Assembly (NCBI GenBank): GCA_963978905.1
Contig: OZ022260.1
Coordinates: forward strand, 459,725 to 523,724
From: Trichostrongylus colubriformis
Lineage: Eukaryota > Nematoda > Chromadorea > Rhabditida > Trichostrongylidae
DNA length: 64,000 nt
Direction: 5' to 3'
The position numbers and the translations under genes are program-made. Below, piece after piece: positions 1 to 11,200 of the stretch; positions within the stretch are counted from its first letter, which is position 1, and each line of letters opens with the position of its first letter. A model generated the notes under the pieces. That model was not told the origin of the DNA. It saw nothing but the letters and a program-made list of their open reading frames with translations, and made no database searches.

Positions 1-13
1 AGGTGGATGGGAC

Positions 14-126
14 AGCAATTTTTATCCAAGCTCGAGAATTTTTTGGCGAGTCATTTTTTCACTAGTGGTAAAAAAATATTTAAATTTTTTCTTTTAAAAA
101 GTTCTCGAGCTTCAATAAAAATTGTT
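14..126. repeat. Short palindromic insertion in a mariner remnant
   Basis: The arms AGCAATTTTTAT...CTCGAGAA and TTCTCGAG...ATAAAAATTGTTGC are inverted copies separated by AT-rich DNA. The transposase reading frame begins directly after the right arm, which suggests a small fold-back element sits inside or against an older mariner copy. Confidence 0.55.
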
Positions 127-400
127 GCCTTATAGCCCTGATCTTGCTCCATCGGCTTATCACCTTTTCCTTTCCCTGTCTAACGCCATTCAAAGAAAAA
201 AAGTTGGAATTGAAAGTGAGGTGACTTTTGATATTTTTATTTTGCCGAAAAGGGTTATCCGGGAGATGGAAGACAACAATACCTATAGATGCGTGAGAAC
301 TTGTACTACATATCTATGTACAGAAGAAATTTCTGGAAAGCAGTTTTGAGGGAAAAAAGAAAGTTTTTAAAAAACGAAAGAACTTTCCCGACAACCTAAT
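122..400 (+). pseudogene. Mariner transposase, C-terminal remnant with 3' terminal repeat
   Basis: The frame encodes the mariner signature YSPDLAPSAYHLF, which carries the third catalytic aspartate of the D,D34D transposase triad. About 60 residues of the usual C-terminal tail follow. The first two catalytic aspartates are not in the window. Shortly after the stop codon, CTTTCCCGACAACCTAAT near position 385 matches the rest of the family's terminal repeat (TTAGGTTG...GAAAG read inwards), so the 3' end is intact. It is a 5'-truncated, inactive copy. Confidence 0.75.
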
Positions 401-404
401 AAAA

Positions 405-1324
405 AATTAGGTCCAAACAATTGAAAGGTTTAAAGTAGCTGTGACACGACGTCGTAACATACGGTCGTCAACGTGCTAACCGCATTGCAATAGTAGCTGC
501 ACTTATTCACAAGAAACAGAAAGTGAAAATTATAGCCACCAATCACAATTTCATTATTCAGAAATGGGGCGAAGGTGGTGTAGTGACAGGTGGCGCGCAG
601 TTCCACTCTTATGGTGCGGGGATCAACCCCCGCTTCAACACCCGCCCAGGTCAACCGAACCCTTCCCTCCAGGGTAGATGAATTGGTACCAGAGTCGCCT
701 GGGAGGAGAAAAGCCCTGACTTGTATATAGGCTAACTACCGCAAGTCATTATATACACAGGCCAAATCGCATTCACCCACCGGCATGATTCTGAATGGAA
801 CTGTCGAATCAGTCATCTTAGTATGGAGTCACATAAAGTAGCCCTGGAAGAGATTTGTGAACGAATGTTAGACAATCTTGCGTTTCATGCGAGGTTGAGT
901 GATGAATAGACTCTGAGCTTATATCCTTGCCGGGGCACGACAACTTATGATATGACTGCCGTGCCTTATTACACAAGATGTGAGTAAAGTTGTGAATGGG
1001 TTGATTTTTCATTCACTCTATTGACACCAACAAAATATTGCAACACATTGGCGCCCGAATTTTGGCTCACCCTGTACACGAAGCGCCCTGGCGCCACACG
1101 CGCATGGCGTCGTGCGCACACCACCGTGCGAAGTCCTATGCCGACGATATAAACCCAGCCATGTGCAATGCTGGTGTACCTCATAATCTATCACAGTATT
1201 TATAATAACCGGGAATAAAGTTATGACTGCCTTGTGACATGAAAGTGACCGTAACCAGAAGCGGAAGTGTAGGAAACCTATAAATTCGCTGGCTTTGATA
1301 GAGTATCTTGCTTTTACACCACAG
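405..1324. other. Non-coding stretch, nothing recognised
   Basis: I find no coding exon, RNA gene or clear inverted repeat here. Short open frames on both strands have no recognisable domain and no splice context. Confidence 0.4.
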
Positions 1325-2526
1325 GTTTGTAATTGTAATTGTTTATTGCATGGGCCTGAGCCCATGCGGAAAAATTGAGGTAACAAACTCAGAACAATAG
1401 CAAAAAATGAGTAACTTGAACAGAATGAAAGAAAGTGAATGAATTAAATAAATGCACTGAGGAAGGAGACGAACGTGTGCCCTATAATTTCAAATGCTTG
1501 TCCAGTGCCGCTTTAAACGAATTTAATTTATTTGTGACAACTCCTAACCTGAGCAGTCTGTCAAATTGCATGCAAGTCCTGTTCACAAAGAAATGGTGTC
1601 TGATATGGCATTTAGCACGACGAGTAGAAATTTTCCTGGACCCTCCCCTGGTTCTAGACTCTCTAACTGTTAGAAAACTGTTAGACGTTAGTTTAGAGTG
1701 ACCGTAGAATAACTTGAAAAAGGTGATCAAGTCGAATTTTTTTCTTCTAAGAGCTAGTGTTTCAAGGCCGAGGTTGGCATTGCGTACTCTGCCTCCAGGT
1801 ATTTGATCATAAATTGAACCCGACTGTCCTCACAAATACTTTCCTTGTCAAACTATTTTGAACTCTTTCAGTAGCATTAATCGTCTTTACTTTGTGAGGG
1901 CTAAATACCACTGTTTCATATTCTAACAATGGCCTAATGTATGTTTTGTAAGCTCTGAGAAGTACCAAAGAATCCCTAGTTGAGAGAGCTCTGAACATGT
2001 TGAACAAAGACGCCATGGCTTTAGCAGCAATTTCAAGACAGTGGTCATCGAAGCTGAGGTCGCTCCGAATGTAAAAGCCGGGGTCTCTAATTACTTCCAC
2101 TTCTTCTAGATGCACTCCACCCATCAGATACGACGAGCTAGTAACAACTTTCCCTAAGTGTAAAATCTTGGTTTTCTCAATAGATATGGGTAGTTTCCAT
2201 TGGATGGCCCAGTCTCTAACATCATTAATAGCTTCCTGCAATAATGCTTTGTCCGAATCGGATAATATTGGGTGGTACAGCTTGAAATCATCAGCAAAAC
2301 CAACACACTTGATTCCTTTGTCGATTACATGACGGCAGTTCAAAAGTGAAGATGTTAAAAATAATTGGAGACAGCACTCCGCCCTGCGGTACCCCACTGA
2401 CCACCGGCTTGGGCTCAGAGAATCTCGAGTTGACACGAACCATATAAACTCTATCGGTGAGAAAGGCTTTAATTCAAGCCAGGTCCAGGTTTGTGTGAAA
2501 CTGGACTGATCGCACAGTAATAACAA
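1325..2526 (-). pseudogene. Non-LTR retrotransposon reverse transcriptase, 3' part
   Basis: Read on the minus strand, the fragment starts in the palm domain. GVPQGGVLSP (around 2370-2400) is in one frame and the catalytic FADDFKLYH (around 2275-2300) is in another. Thumb-like sequence follows, with LLRAYKTYIRPLLEYE near 1930-1980. The frame changes again near 1800 and continues to about 1482 with HFFVNR and LNSFKAALDKHLKL, typical of the C-terminal tail of jockey/CR1-type elements. The 3' end is AATAAACAATTACAATTACAA (around 1326-1346), a short microsatellite tail common in these elements. At least two frameshifts make it dead. The exact clade is not resolved. Confidence 0.8.
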
Positions 2527-2529
2527 TCC

Positions 2530-3615
2530 AATTACGAGCGACTGTGGCCGAAATTGCCCATTAAATGTGTTTACTGTTCCCTACATATTTCAGGGGCAAC
2601 ACAAATACATAGGTAATGTGGCTGTGACACGGTTGAGTATCTTGGAAATCGAGAGTTTCTCGTGGGGGGTCAACATTTGTGAAAATTCACGCATCCAGCC
2701 TGACGATAGTATCGGCTTCAGAGATCACATCAGAATTGTACCGTGGAGAAGTTGCGAGATGCATAAATGAACTAGAGTAAAACAAAAAAAAATAGGGATA
2801 TGAAACAACTTGGTATAAAGTCCCCGGTGCTCAACCTGGGTTAGATGTGGGGCAAAAGGAGCCTCTGCGGCGTCGCGAAAACGACACACGCAGCATTTCC
2901 CGGAGGGCGCTGAGGAACCCAAGATACGCGCGCGGCGCGCCGCATTCTTTACAATTTTTATGACAGCTCATGACTTTTTTAGTCGTGTAGGCGCAAAGCA
3001 GAATCTTTTTGTCTCATTCTGAAGCAGCATAAATGAAATGTCATGAAGCTTTGAGTATAAATAATGGCGAGAACGAATACTATCCAGAGATGCTTTAAAA
3101 TCAACACCAAGTTTAAGGTAGAATATGGTCACAGACTATCTGACAGAAAAGCAAGACAAGCACTACAACCGTTATGTAAATACCTACAACCCAATGTTGA
3201 GCAAGGGAAGAACCAAATCTGGGAACCACGAGTAAACTACCCCAATTGATTCAAGGGACGATATGAGCATGTGCCTGGATAAGATTATGGCAAATGTTTC
3301 ATAGATTTAGACATCAGTGATGACCTTGTAGAAAAATAGGATGAAAAATGTATTAAAAACAAATTTCCAAATAAAGCAGGATCGGAGGCAGCTGCCGATC
3401 GTGCACTTGATAGATTAGCAAAAGCTTCCATCATCGATAGAAAAAGAGTCACGCAATGTCACAGTAGATATGGTGTGATGGCGTAAATATCACATGACTC
3501 ATAATTCGTTCTGTACCCCAGCGTTTTATGACAGACTACATAACATTTTGCCAGATACATATGTAGGGTAGAGCAACCGTCTATCTCGATAAAGTGAGCG
3601 CCGGTCGTACGCTCA
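2530..3615. other. Non-coding stretch, nothing recognised
   Basis: No exon, RNA gene or terminal inverted repeat could be supported here. A GC-rich patch near 2865-2945 contains GCGCGCGGCGCGCCGC but has no other signal. Confidence 0.35.
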
Positions 3616-3889
3616 AGACAGCATTAGGGGTTGAGTGGTCATTGAGATATCCCTAAAATGAGTCAGCCACATGGAAAGTAGGAGCCTGAGAAACCCGTTT
3701 GTGGCGAAAATTCGGTCGAAAGGCGCCCCTCCGAGCTGTAGAAACGGCGTAACGGTTAACAGCTGACGCCTTTGGATGATCGACCCCGCCTTCAGGCGAG
3801 GTGATGCCTGATTGGCTACGGTAACGTGGCCAAGGAGATGCGACAGGGTTGAAGGTATCGCGGAGCGGTTTCTCAATTTTAGCTCTAAC

Positions 3890-5230
3890 AGGGAAGGTCT
3901 TCCAACTCATGACGCGCTTTTTGAATGCTGCTTTTTGCATGTATGGGGGTACATACAGGAAGCATATAACTGATGTCCATTTTTGCTGCGCGGCCTTACG
4001 AATGCCAAAAACGGGGTTGATGGTTCGATCCCCACCGAGGTCAAATTTTTGCAAAATTTGGATTTTCAAGTGTTGGGCTCGTAAACACTTAAATATAAAA
4101 AATAAGTGCAGTAATGACATTTAGAATTCCAAACTTCTCTCTACTGTCAGTTTTCAGCAAGTTTCACAGTCCAATTTTTTGGACTTTCAACGCTCATAGC
4201 GCACGAACGAGGCATTTTTGCGCGAAACGGATTTGATATTCATGTTCAGGAGGTCGAACTACCTCTAGGGGTCATTTTTCAGTCCAATCGAGATTTTGAC
4301 CCAGATTCGAAAATTTGGGCTGGGCATGGGTATACCTTCGACTGCACATTCGATGAAGGAGACGGCGATATCACTTGTCCGGAAATTCTCTCTATTTCTC
4401 TTGCTCAATGCTTGGTAGGTAAAGATAAAGCGATAGGCATGCGTGCCGTGCATATTCCACTGATTTTCATCGAAGCTGTAAGTTATTCACTTCTACAAAT
4501 AGAAGGGGCACCATGCACCTACCGCCAAACATACTTTCTCGAGTTAGGGTCAAAATTTGGATTTGGCTAGAAATGTGTCCCCAAGGGTAGTTTGACCCCC
4601 TGAACACGAATATGGCACTCATTTTGTGCGAAATCGCGAAATTCGAGCGCTATGGGCCCTTTCGTGCCCAAAAAGGTCACATCACCAAATTCATTGACAA
4701 TTTGTATATAGAGTCATTTTGGCATGCTGTCAACGAAAATTATAGCCATTTGGCATAAACAGACATATGTGAAGATGAAACAGTAAAGGCAAAAAAATTG
4801 CAAAACCTTGGCAATCCCGGGATTCGAACCACCAACCCATGCACTTCGTCCGTTTGAGAGTCCATCGTCCTATCCAGTAGGAAATCCGGTCGCCACAGGG
4901 GACGTATATCGGGGAACCGTTATGAAACTCCTACGCACTTATAGTACATGGTGGAGATGAGATTTTGTTTTTTACCGAATTTGACTTTGTTTTGGATGTG
5001 AAATGGACGAGCACCTTTGGATCTGCACGTGATCAAAGTTACAAGGGGTATGCGTTACAACAAGTGGGTCAAAATCGCCTTTTTAGAAAAAAGATTTTTC
5101 AGTCCTTTTTTGGCATTTGTAGGAACGCACAGCAAAAACGGAAGTCAGTTATATGTTTCATGTAGGTACCCCCATATAATGGAAAAAACCGTTTTCCAAA
5201 AGCGCGTCATGACCTGAAAGACCTCCCTTG
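3890..5230. mobile_element. Nested 1.3-kb TIR element, family shared with 46950-48060
   Basis: The ends are inverted copies of about 150 bp: GAAGGTCTTCCAACTCATGA on the left and TCATGACCTGAAAGACCTCC on the right, followed inwards by GCGCTTTTTGAA and a GTATGGGGGTAC motif. A second copy lies at 46950-48060. On the minus strand near 4265-4453 a peptide containing NRENFRTSDIAVSF and PSPNFRIWVK closely matches one in the second copy. This suggests a decayed coding part of unknown function. No transposase motif was recognised. Confidence 0.7.
4816..4896 (-). pseudogene. tRNA-like sequence inside the nested element
   Basis: Read on the minus strand, GGTTCGAATCCCGGG is a good B-box and T-arm, and ACTGGATAGGACGATGG about 40 bases upstream resembles a D-arm or A-box. 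I could not build a clean acceptor stem. This could be a tRNA-derived relic, such as a SINE-like promoter piece, or a chance match. Confidence 0.3.
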
Positions 5231-5924
5231 TAAGTTCACCCTAGAAAAGAGATGCTGCCGTATTTCCTTCGTATCCCTTCGTATTTACGACTTGGCAAAA
5301 TGCCAATGGAAACTCGTCCGACTACCCGTCTCTTGAGGAGAAGGTCGTTTGCGTCGAGAATCCGCGGTGGGAAGGGGTCCTATTTTTCGAGTTCTTGGCC
5401 ATTTCCTTCCGTTTTTCTTCATCCTCGTATTACTAAACACCTCGACTTTCATATTTCCTACATTTTTCATGATTCGCCGGAATTTCCCTTATCGCTGCCT
5501 TTAAGACTGCTTGTAGCGATTGGTCGATTGGCACGGGCTCCATGCGGGCCAGGACTTTCAAAATAGATTACCGCGCAAAATACCTTGCCAGTTCTGTTAT
5601 GATCGGCTCCGAGCGGACAGGCGTGGCAGCCGCGATCTCCGGCCGCTTGACCCAATCCGAATGTTCAAGCATATAATGGGCATTCACGGCTGCCAGTGCA
5701 GCTGAATGAAGTTCGCAGTTAGGCTGCATAAAGATTTTGCACATGAATTCGCACATCATCTAGCGACTGCGCGACACACCAACGATACACCACTCCTATA
5801 TACTCTAGAAAGCCTCTTTTTGTTCCTTCTGTTGCCCCAGATGATTTGCTAGCCAAAGTTAATTCGAGTGGACTAATTTTATGTCTCATCTAACTTCTAT
5901 TCGTTCTGGTGTACCGTGTCGTGC

Positions 5925-5949
5925 AAATAAATAAATAAATAAATAAATC
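5925..5949 (+). repeat. (AAAT)n microsatellite
   Basis: About six tandem AAAT units lie between non-repetitive flanks. Confidence 0.85.
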
Positions 5950-6118
5950 AAAACGGTGGTGCACTCTGAGGCTAGATTTGATCAGTGCATCACTTAGAGA
6001 GGTCGTCTAAAGCTACGTAAACTGCGCATCAATTAAATTTTCCTGAAATTTTTGTAGAGACAAGTAGGAAGCATGAGTCATTAAGAATGGGAAGCTCACG
6101 ATCGTGAACGAAGAGTCT

Positions 6119-6250
6119 GGCCGCGTTTATACTTTGCGCGGGCATCGCGGCTGCGTTCACAGAGCGAGGCAGGGTAGTACAGGCGGAAACGCAGAGGCAC
6201 GCACCCCCCCCCCCCCCCCCTGCCGCCAGCACCGCAAAGTATTAGGCTTA
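6119..6250. mobile_element. Harbinger-like MITE copy with a 17-C tract
   Basis: The ends GGCCGCGTTTATACTTTGCG and CGCAAAGTATTAGGCTTA are variants of the terminal repeat of a family also found at 9276, 29284, 36095 and 53752. A run of 17 cytosines occupies 6204-6220 near the right end. Where visible, the family is flanked by TTA/TAA, which fits a PIF/Harbinger origin. Confidence 0.6.
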
Positions 6251-6871
6251 GGCGGTAAGAGCCAGTGTTTCAATGATCTCTATGAATTTAGCATATCGAA
6301 TCTTCATGTGTGGCGAATCTGTCACGTGAATGATGATGCATTACATGAGATACACGAAAGAATTTCAAAAGAATTTGCTTGCTGTTTTGACCATTATAAA
6401 AATAAGGCATAATGGCGGTGGAGGGAAGACGGTCGTTAGGACGTGACCACTTGCACCTAGTTTGCCCGACGGACTATTTCGCCCATGGGGCACATGGGCA
6501 GAACCTGCCACCTTAACGCCGACCATCTGACGCATCTTTTACGTCGGACAACTCGTCCACACCACACATGCACACATTTTCGAATGATGCAGTTGCTTCC
6601 TGTTGATAAGAATGTAGAGTAGTCGAAAAAAAGGGAAAAAGGGGAGAATGTAGTCAGAACTATTACGAAAATAATCAGTTCCGAAATTTCGATTACGGAA
6701 GTTACGGAAAGAATGCCGATCAATTACGAAAATCTGGGGTTAGTGATATGGATGAGTTGGTCGACGTAAAAAGGGCGTCGAATGGTCGACTTCAGGCAAA
6801 AGGCAAGCCACGGGCCTCATTAACAAATTAGCTGCAGGGGGCCATGCTTAACGACATATACCGGTTGCGGT

Positions 6872-7040
6872 GTACACTCCATTTCCCAACGCCTGGCAGG
6901 GCGTGTCCTACGGACTTGGGTGAGTGGCGAGAGTGAGAGTACGTGGCGAGAGTGAGAGTGTGTGGCGGGGTGAGAGAGTTCGACACACATTCATCCAATT
7001 CTGTAGGCCACCCCTGCCAGGCGTTGGGAAATGGACTGTA
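6872..7040. mobile_element. Palindromic MITE, TACAGTCCATTTC family
   Basis: The ends are TACACTCCATTTCCCAACGC and GCGTTGGGAAATGGACTGTA, and CCTGGCAGG continues the match inwards. The inside holds GGGCGTGTCCTACGGACTTG and repeated GTGGCGAGAGTGAGAGT units. The same modules occur in opposite orientation at 45940-46158, so this is one family with at least two copies in the window. Confidence 0.7.
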
Positions 7041-7427
7041 ACAAATGGCGCGGTTCCCAGTGCCACGGTTTGGAGGTCAATGTCCGATCATGGATCGAAG
7101 CCAGGCTAGGCCAATCAAGCCTCTGGAAGTTTCAGATAGGTACCAAACTTGTCCGAGAGCATGAACACAATGACTTGTACGTTGGTTTCCGAGCGCAAGT
7201 CACTGTGTAGACCAAATGACACTCGACTGCAGCTAAGACTATGAGTAGTTTAGAGTGCGTGGCGCATATCAACAAAGAGACTAATCAAAGCCATGTGCCT
7301 AACGCTTGATAGTAACATCTAATCCTTGATATATCAGTCGTAAAGACGTTACCAAACTTTAGGGGCATTCTTGGACTATCGTTTCGACTTTTAAAGCATT
7401 TCTCAAAGCGCGATCTCGTCTCCAGTT

Positions 7428-7856
7428 TAAAGGAATCGTGCATGGAAAAATAAGTTTCTGCCTCACCCATATGTTGTATTTGCTTGATGAGGTCGGCATA
7501 CGAAGTCTCATGCGAAAAAAGGGAGAATGCAACTAGGATACAGCTCCTCAAAGGTGTGGCCGAGGGGTTGGGGCCTCGGAGGAATGCCCGCCCCGTCGTC
7601 CGCCGCTGTCAGGATCGCATAGTGGGAACGGAAAGTTGCGTAAACAGTCCCACCCTTCGTCTCCAACGGCGGCTGACGACGGGGCGAGGTAATCACTTGA
7701 GGCCCCCACGCCCCCAGGCCGCCATTTTGAGGAGCTCTATCTTAGCCGGATCCTCACTTTTTCGCGTGAAAATTTGCGTGCTGACCTTATTGACTAAATA
7801 CATTATAAACATATGGGTAACACAGAAACTCATTTTTCCCTGCACGACTCTTCTTG
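7428..7856. mobile_element. MITE, GGAATCGTCCACGGAAAAA family, copy 1
   Basis: The ends AGGAATCGTGCATGGAAAAATAAG and CTCATTTTTCCCTGCACGACTC are inverted copies. The centre contains inverted GC-rich blocks (GCCCGCCCCGTCGTCCGCC and GGCGGCTGACGACGGGGCG). Copy 2 at 23690-24113 has the same order and cleaner ends. Confidence 0.7.
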
Positions 7857-8202
7857 TCTAGCTCACAATTGCCATACAATGAATTAACTTTCTGATTTTT
7901 AATAACTAGGTAAAGTATGTTGCCTTTAGCGACGTTCCGTAATCTTCCTCTGAATGAGTAGCGAAAATCGCGCGCCATTTGCCACATGCCATACACGACG
8001 CGGTCTCATCGCCATCAAATGGGTTTCACAATAGTATTTACAGTGGTTCATCCACTAAAAAATTCATTTCCATCCGTTTCGTGATCTCTTAATGTTGCAT
8101 GTGAAATGGAATGTCGAACATTAGATAGGTAGTTTTCAGAATCACGTATCGTTTACTCCGACAAATAATCATGAGCGAATATTCATTAGTACAATTTTAA
8201 TA

Positions 8203-11200
8203 CTATAGATATTTCGCAAATTCATAATAAAACGTTATAATTGGAGCGCCACCAGTTGACCGGAATGAGTTCGTCAAAGCTCCACGATAGAATCCTCGGT
8301 AGCCTTTGCTCCTGTAATAGAGGGTACAGCAGTAAAGAGTGCTTATGTTAATTTAAAAAGCTTTTTGAATTGAAATAGACAAGATCCCTTCATTATAAGA
8401 AACGCTATAATGGTGCTAATTAACTGCTTGACGGATTTAGCACATTCAATCAGAATTTCACCTATGATGTTTCCCCCTTTGTAGACATTACACTCAGTAT
8501 GGAACTGAGCAGCGTCTACCTGACCTCTGGGTTCTAGCCACCTACTTAATTACTTCTTTGCACATGAGGTGCGAAGTAGGTCATTCGTACCAATGTGTAC
8601 ACACCCCGGAACCGAAGTGGCGGAGAGGACCGATTCGAGCGTCTTGTCGCACAACTGGGATGATTTCTTTTAAAAAAAATTAGGCTCAATGAGCACTCTT
8701 TCAAGGTCGGGCGATAGCGATGTCAGTTCTGACCCAGGATACACTGACTAATATTTAGTCGAGCATTATTTGAAACCCACAGGTAGTTGGGTAGCTTAGA
8801 TGTGTATTATACACTTCAGCTTCACGTCGGCGTTCAGAATGAATGAGAAATTCATGGCGCACCGAAAGATAATCGATCTATAACTAACAACGGGCTACTC
8901 CTTCTTTCAAATGCTTGCGGGAGAGTTTTTAAACAACAAGTCACGGTGAACCATCTCTTGACTAACCTTGCTATGTGCTTCCAACAACTCCACGAATTGT
9001 TGAACATCTTCTGTCGCTTTCCTGCCTGCATCATCATCTGCCGTCTTACAGTGTCCAGTGGATAACATAACAAACCGGAACCAATCAGGCAAACCTATAT
9101 TACTAAAAGTTAGAAGCATGCACTGTTCAACCCTCTTTTGAGTTGATGTTAAGAGAATTCCTGCAAAATGAGGATGATATGGTTGACACTGGAACTGGAA
9201 ATCGGACCTATACTAACAGAAGTTTGTGGAGGGCTAGTGACGCACAACTGAGTCACCAAGCCACGCGCACTCTCAGGCCGCGTTCATTCTTTGCGGTGCC
9301 GGCGGCAGGTCATGGCTACGTGCCTTTGCGTTTTTGCCTGTGTCACCCTGTCTCGCTGCCTGCGCCGTCTTTGCACCTCCTCCGTGCCACTCTGCCTCCC
9401 TGCCTGTGAACGCAGCCACGCCTCGGAAGCGCAATGTATGAACGCGGGCTAACTCGTCACAGAAAAACGCAAGGAAGAGTTATTTCGGATTGAGCGCTCT
9501 GTGAATCCAGGGTAGCACTGAACTCATCTGGGCAAGATACCCTCTGATGGAAAAACGGATTTTGAGCCTCACCCTTGACCTTGCCCCTAGTCCTGAAAAG
9601 TCGTGAAGCCGATGGTTTTTATATAAGTTCTGCTTCTTTTCATATGAACAAGCTATACCTGCGCTAGCATCCATGTCGTGAAGAAATGCAATTGCTTCGG
9701 ATCGGCAACACTTGTACGAATCACGTCAAAAACGCCGAAAAATGCAGCACGTGATGCGATAACAAACTGCACAGACGCGTTGAAACCTCTGAAATTATCG
9801 ATCGCTGCCACAGAGAACGCGTCGTGCGATACTTGGGTGGGCGTGAGGACAGTCGAACTAGGTCATCAAATGGGCCAGTCGGTCCCGCTTGGAATGACCG
9901 CGCACTGGGGAAACGAAGACCGTCTTCCTGTCTTAACCTAGTCAGACTAACCTGACGCCCACGTCGCGAAATGCGAACCGCGTGTACAGCGCAAGTTGCA
10001 GCAAATCACAGCCATGCATACCTGTACCAACTTAGCCAGCCCTCACGTTTTCTTATCGTTTCCAGACAGTCCATCATGCCTTTGAATTTCCTTGAACCAT
10101 CCGAATTCACGTCAACAGCTAATCGTGTACGGGCGAAGTCGAATGGGTAAAGTATCAATAGACCGGTGGCACCACCTAAGCCTCCACAGGCAATAGACCC
10201 TGGAAATGAGAAAAATGAAAAAAGATGTCCATAAAATAATTTTAGTTTAGACACGCTTGAGAAGGAGGGAAACTAGACGGTTAAAACGAAGCTTGCCAGG
10301 GTTTACATGGGTGTGTCTAGAAAATCGTCCGGTACTCTAGCAGCGCGCGGCAAATTTTGAAGGCACATTTCGTGATTATCCAATGGGTCTAATTACCTTG
10401 CTGAAACATCAGATCTCGGGTAACTAGTCCGGCTGCACCTTTTCCGCGTCGCCCCGGTGTGCTATCACGGCTCTACGCCTGCTCGAACCCACTGCCACGC
10501 CGCCCATTTTGCTCAGTTGACCAATAAGAGAGCTCAAGTGAATGGCGTCGCAGTGGGTTCGAACAGGTGTAGGGCCGTATCAGCGCACCGGGGCGACGCA
10601 AAAAGGTGCAGTCTGACTAGTTCCCCAAGGATCTAATATTTCAACAAGGTAAATCGACCCAATTATCGCGGAGTGTGCCTTTAACCTGTGTCGGAACAAC
10701 GACTTTTCCCTTGTTTAAGATATAATATGGTGGAACCCTCGCGAATTCAAATATCATGGGCAAGTAGCAGAACATGCAAGGGGTAAAGTTCCAACCACGC
10801 CCATTGGGTGGCAACGGAACGATTGTCGTGACAGTTCCCCGTTAAGGCAGCATTCGTGGCATTCATGCAACAGTTCCATTTCTGCTATAAGCCATAGCAC
10901 GTGATGAATTGTACTTTCACTGATGAACGAATTAGAGTAAAACTCAAAGTGTAACAATAATTTTTTCAACTTTTCTTCACGACGAAGTTGTCACGTAGCC
11001 TTGGTTGTCTGAATGTCCGCTTAAAGAATGTTCTCTACGATGGATATTTAGAAAAATTTCAAATGTTTGTGAAGGATCCCTGGAATCCGTGAAAATCCTC
11101 AAGTAGACGATCTCAAGCGCCAACTTTAATGGAACATACCGTTAACCCCAGTTTGTTGAGTAGCTCACTCAGAAAAGTAGTCAAGTTTGAAAGGAGTTGC

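Larger units (their letters stand above)
3622..5503. mobile_element. MITE (outer) split by a nested element
   Basis: The left part (3622-3889) resembles the left part of the element at 35950 (gagcctgagaaacccgtttg; agctgtagaaacggcg). The right part (5231-5503) resembles the right half of the element at 38881-39423 (agatgctg, cttggcaaaatgccaatg, ending near ctgcctttaag). The two halves are contiguous in the uninterrupted relative at 38.9-39.4 kb. This copy therefore received the insertion at 3890-5230 after it had landed. Confidence 0.6.

Noticed and set aside
8852..9119. Apparent frameshifts in the carrier gene, suggesting a pseudogene
   Set aside because: The homology break at 8966 is a splice donor (AAG|GTTAGT), and the rest continues in an exon at 8203-8311 in the right phase.
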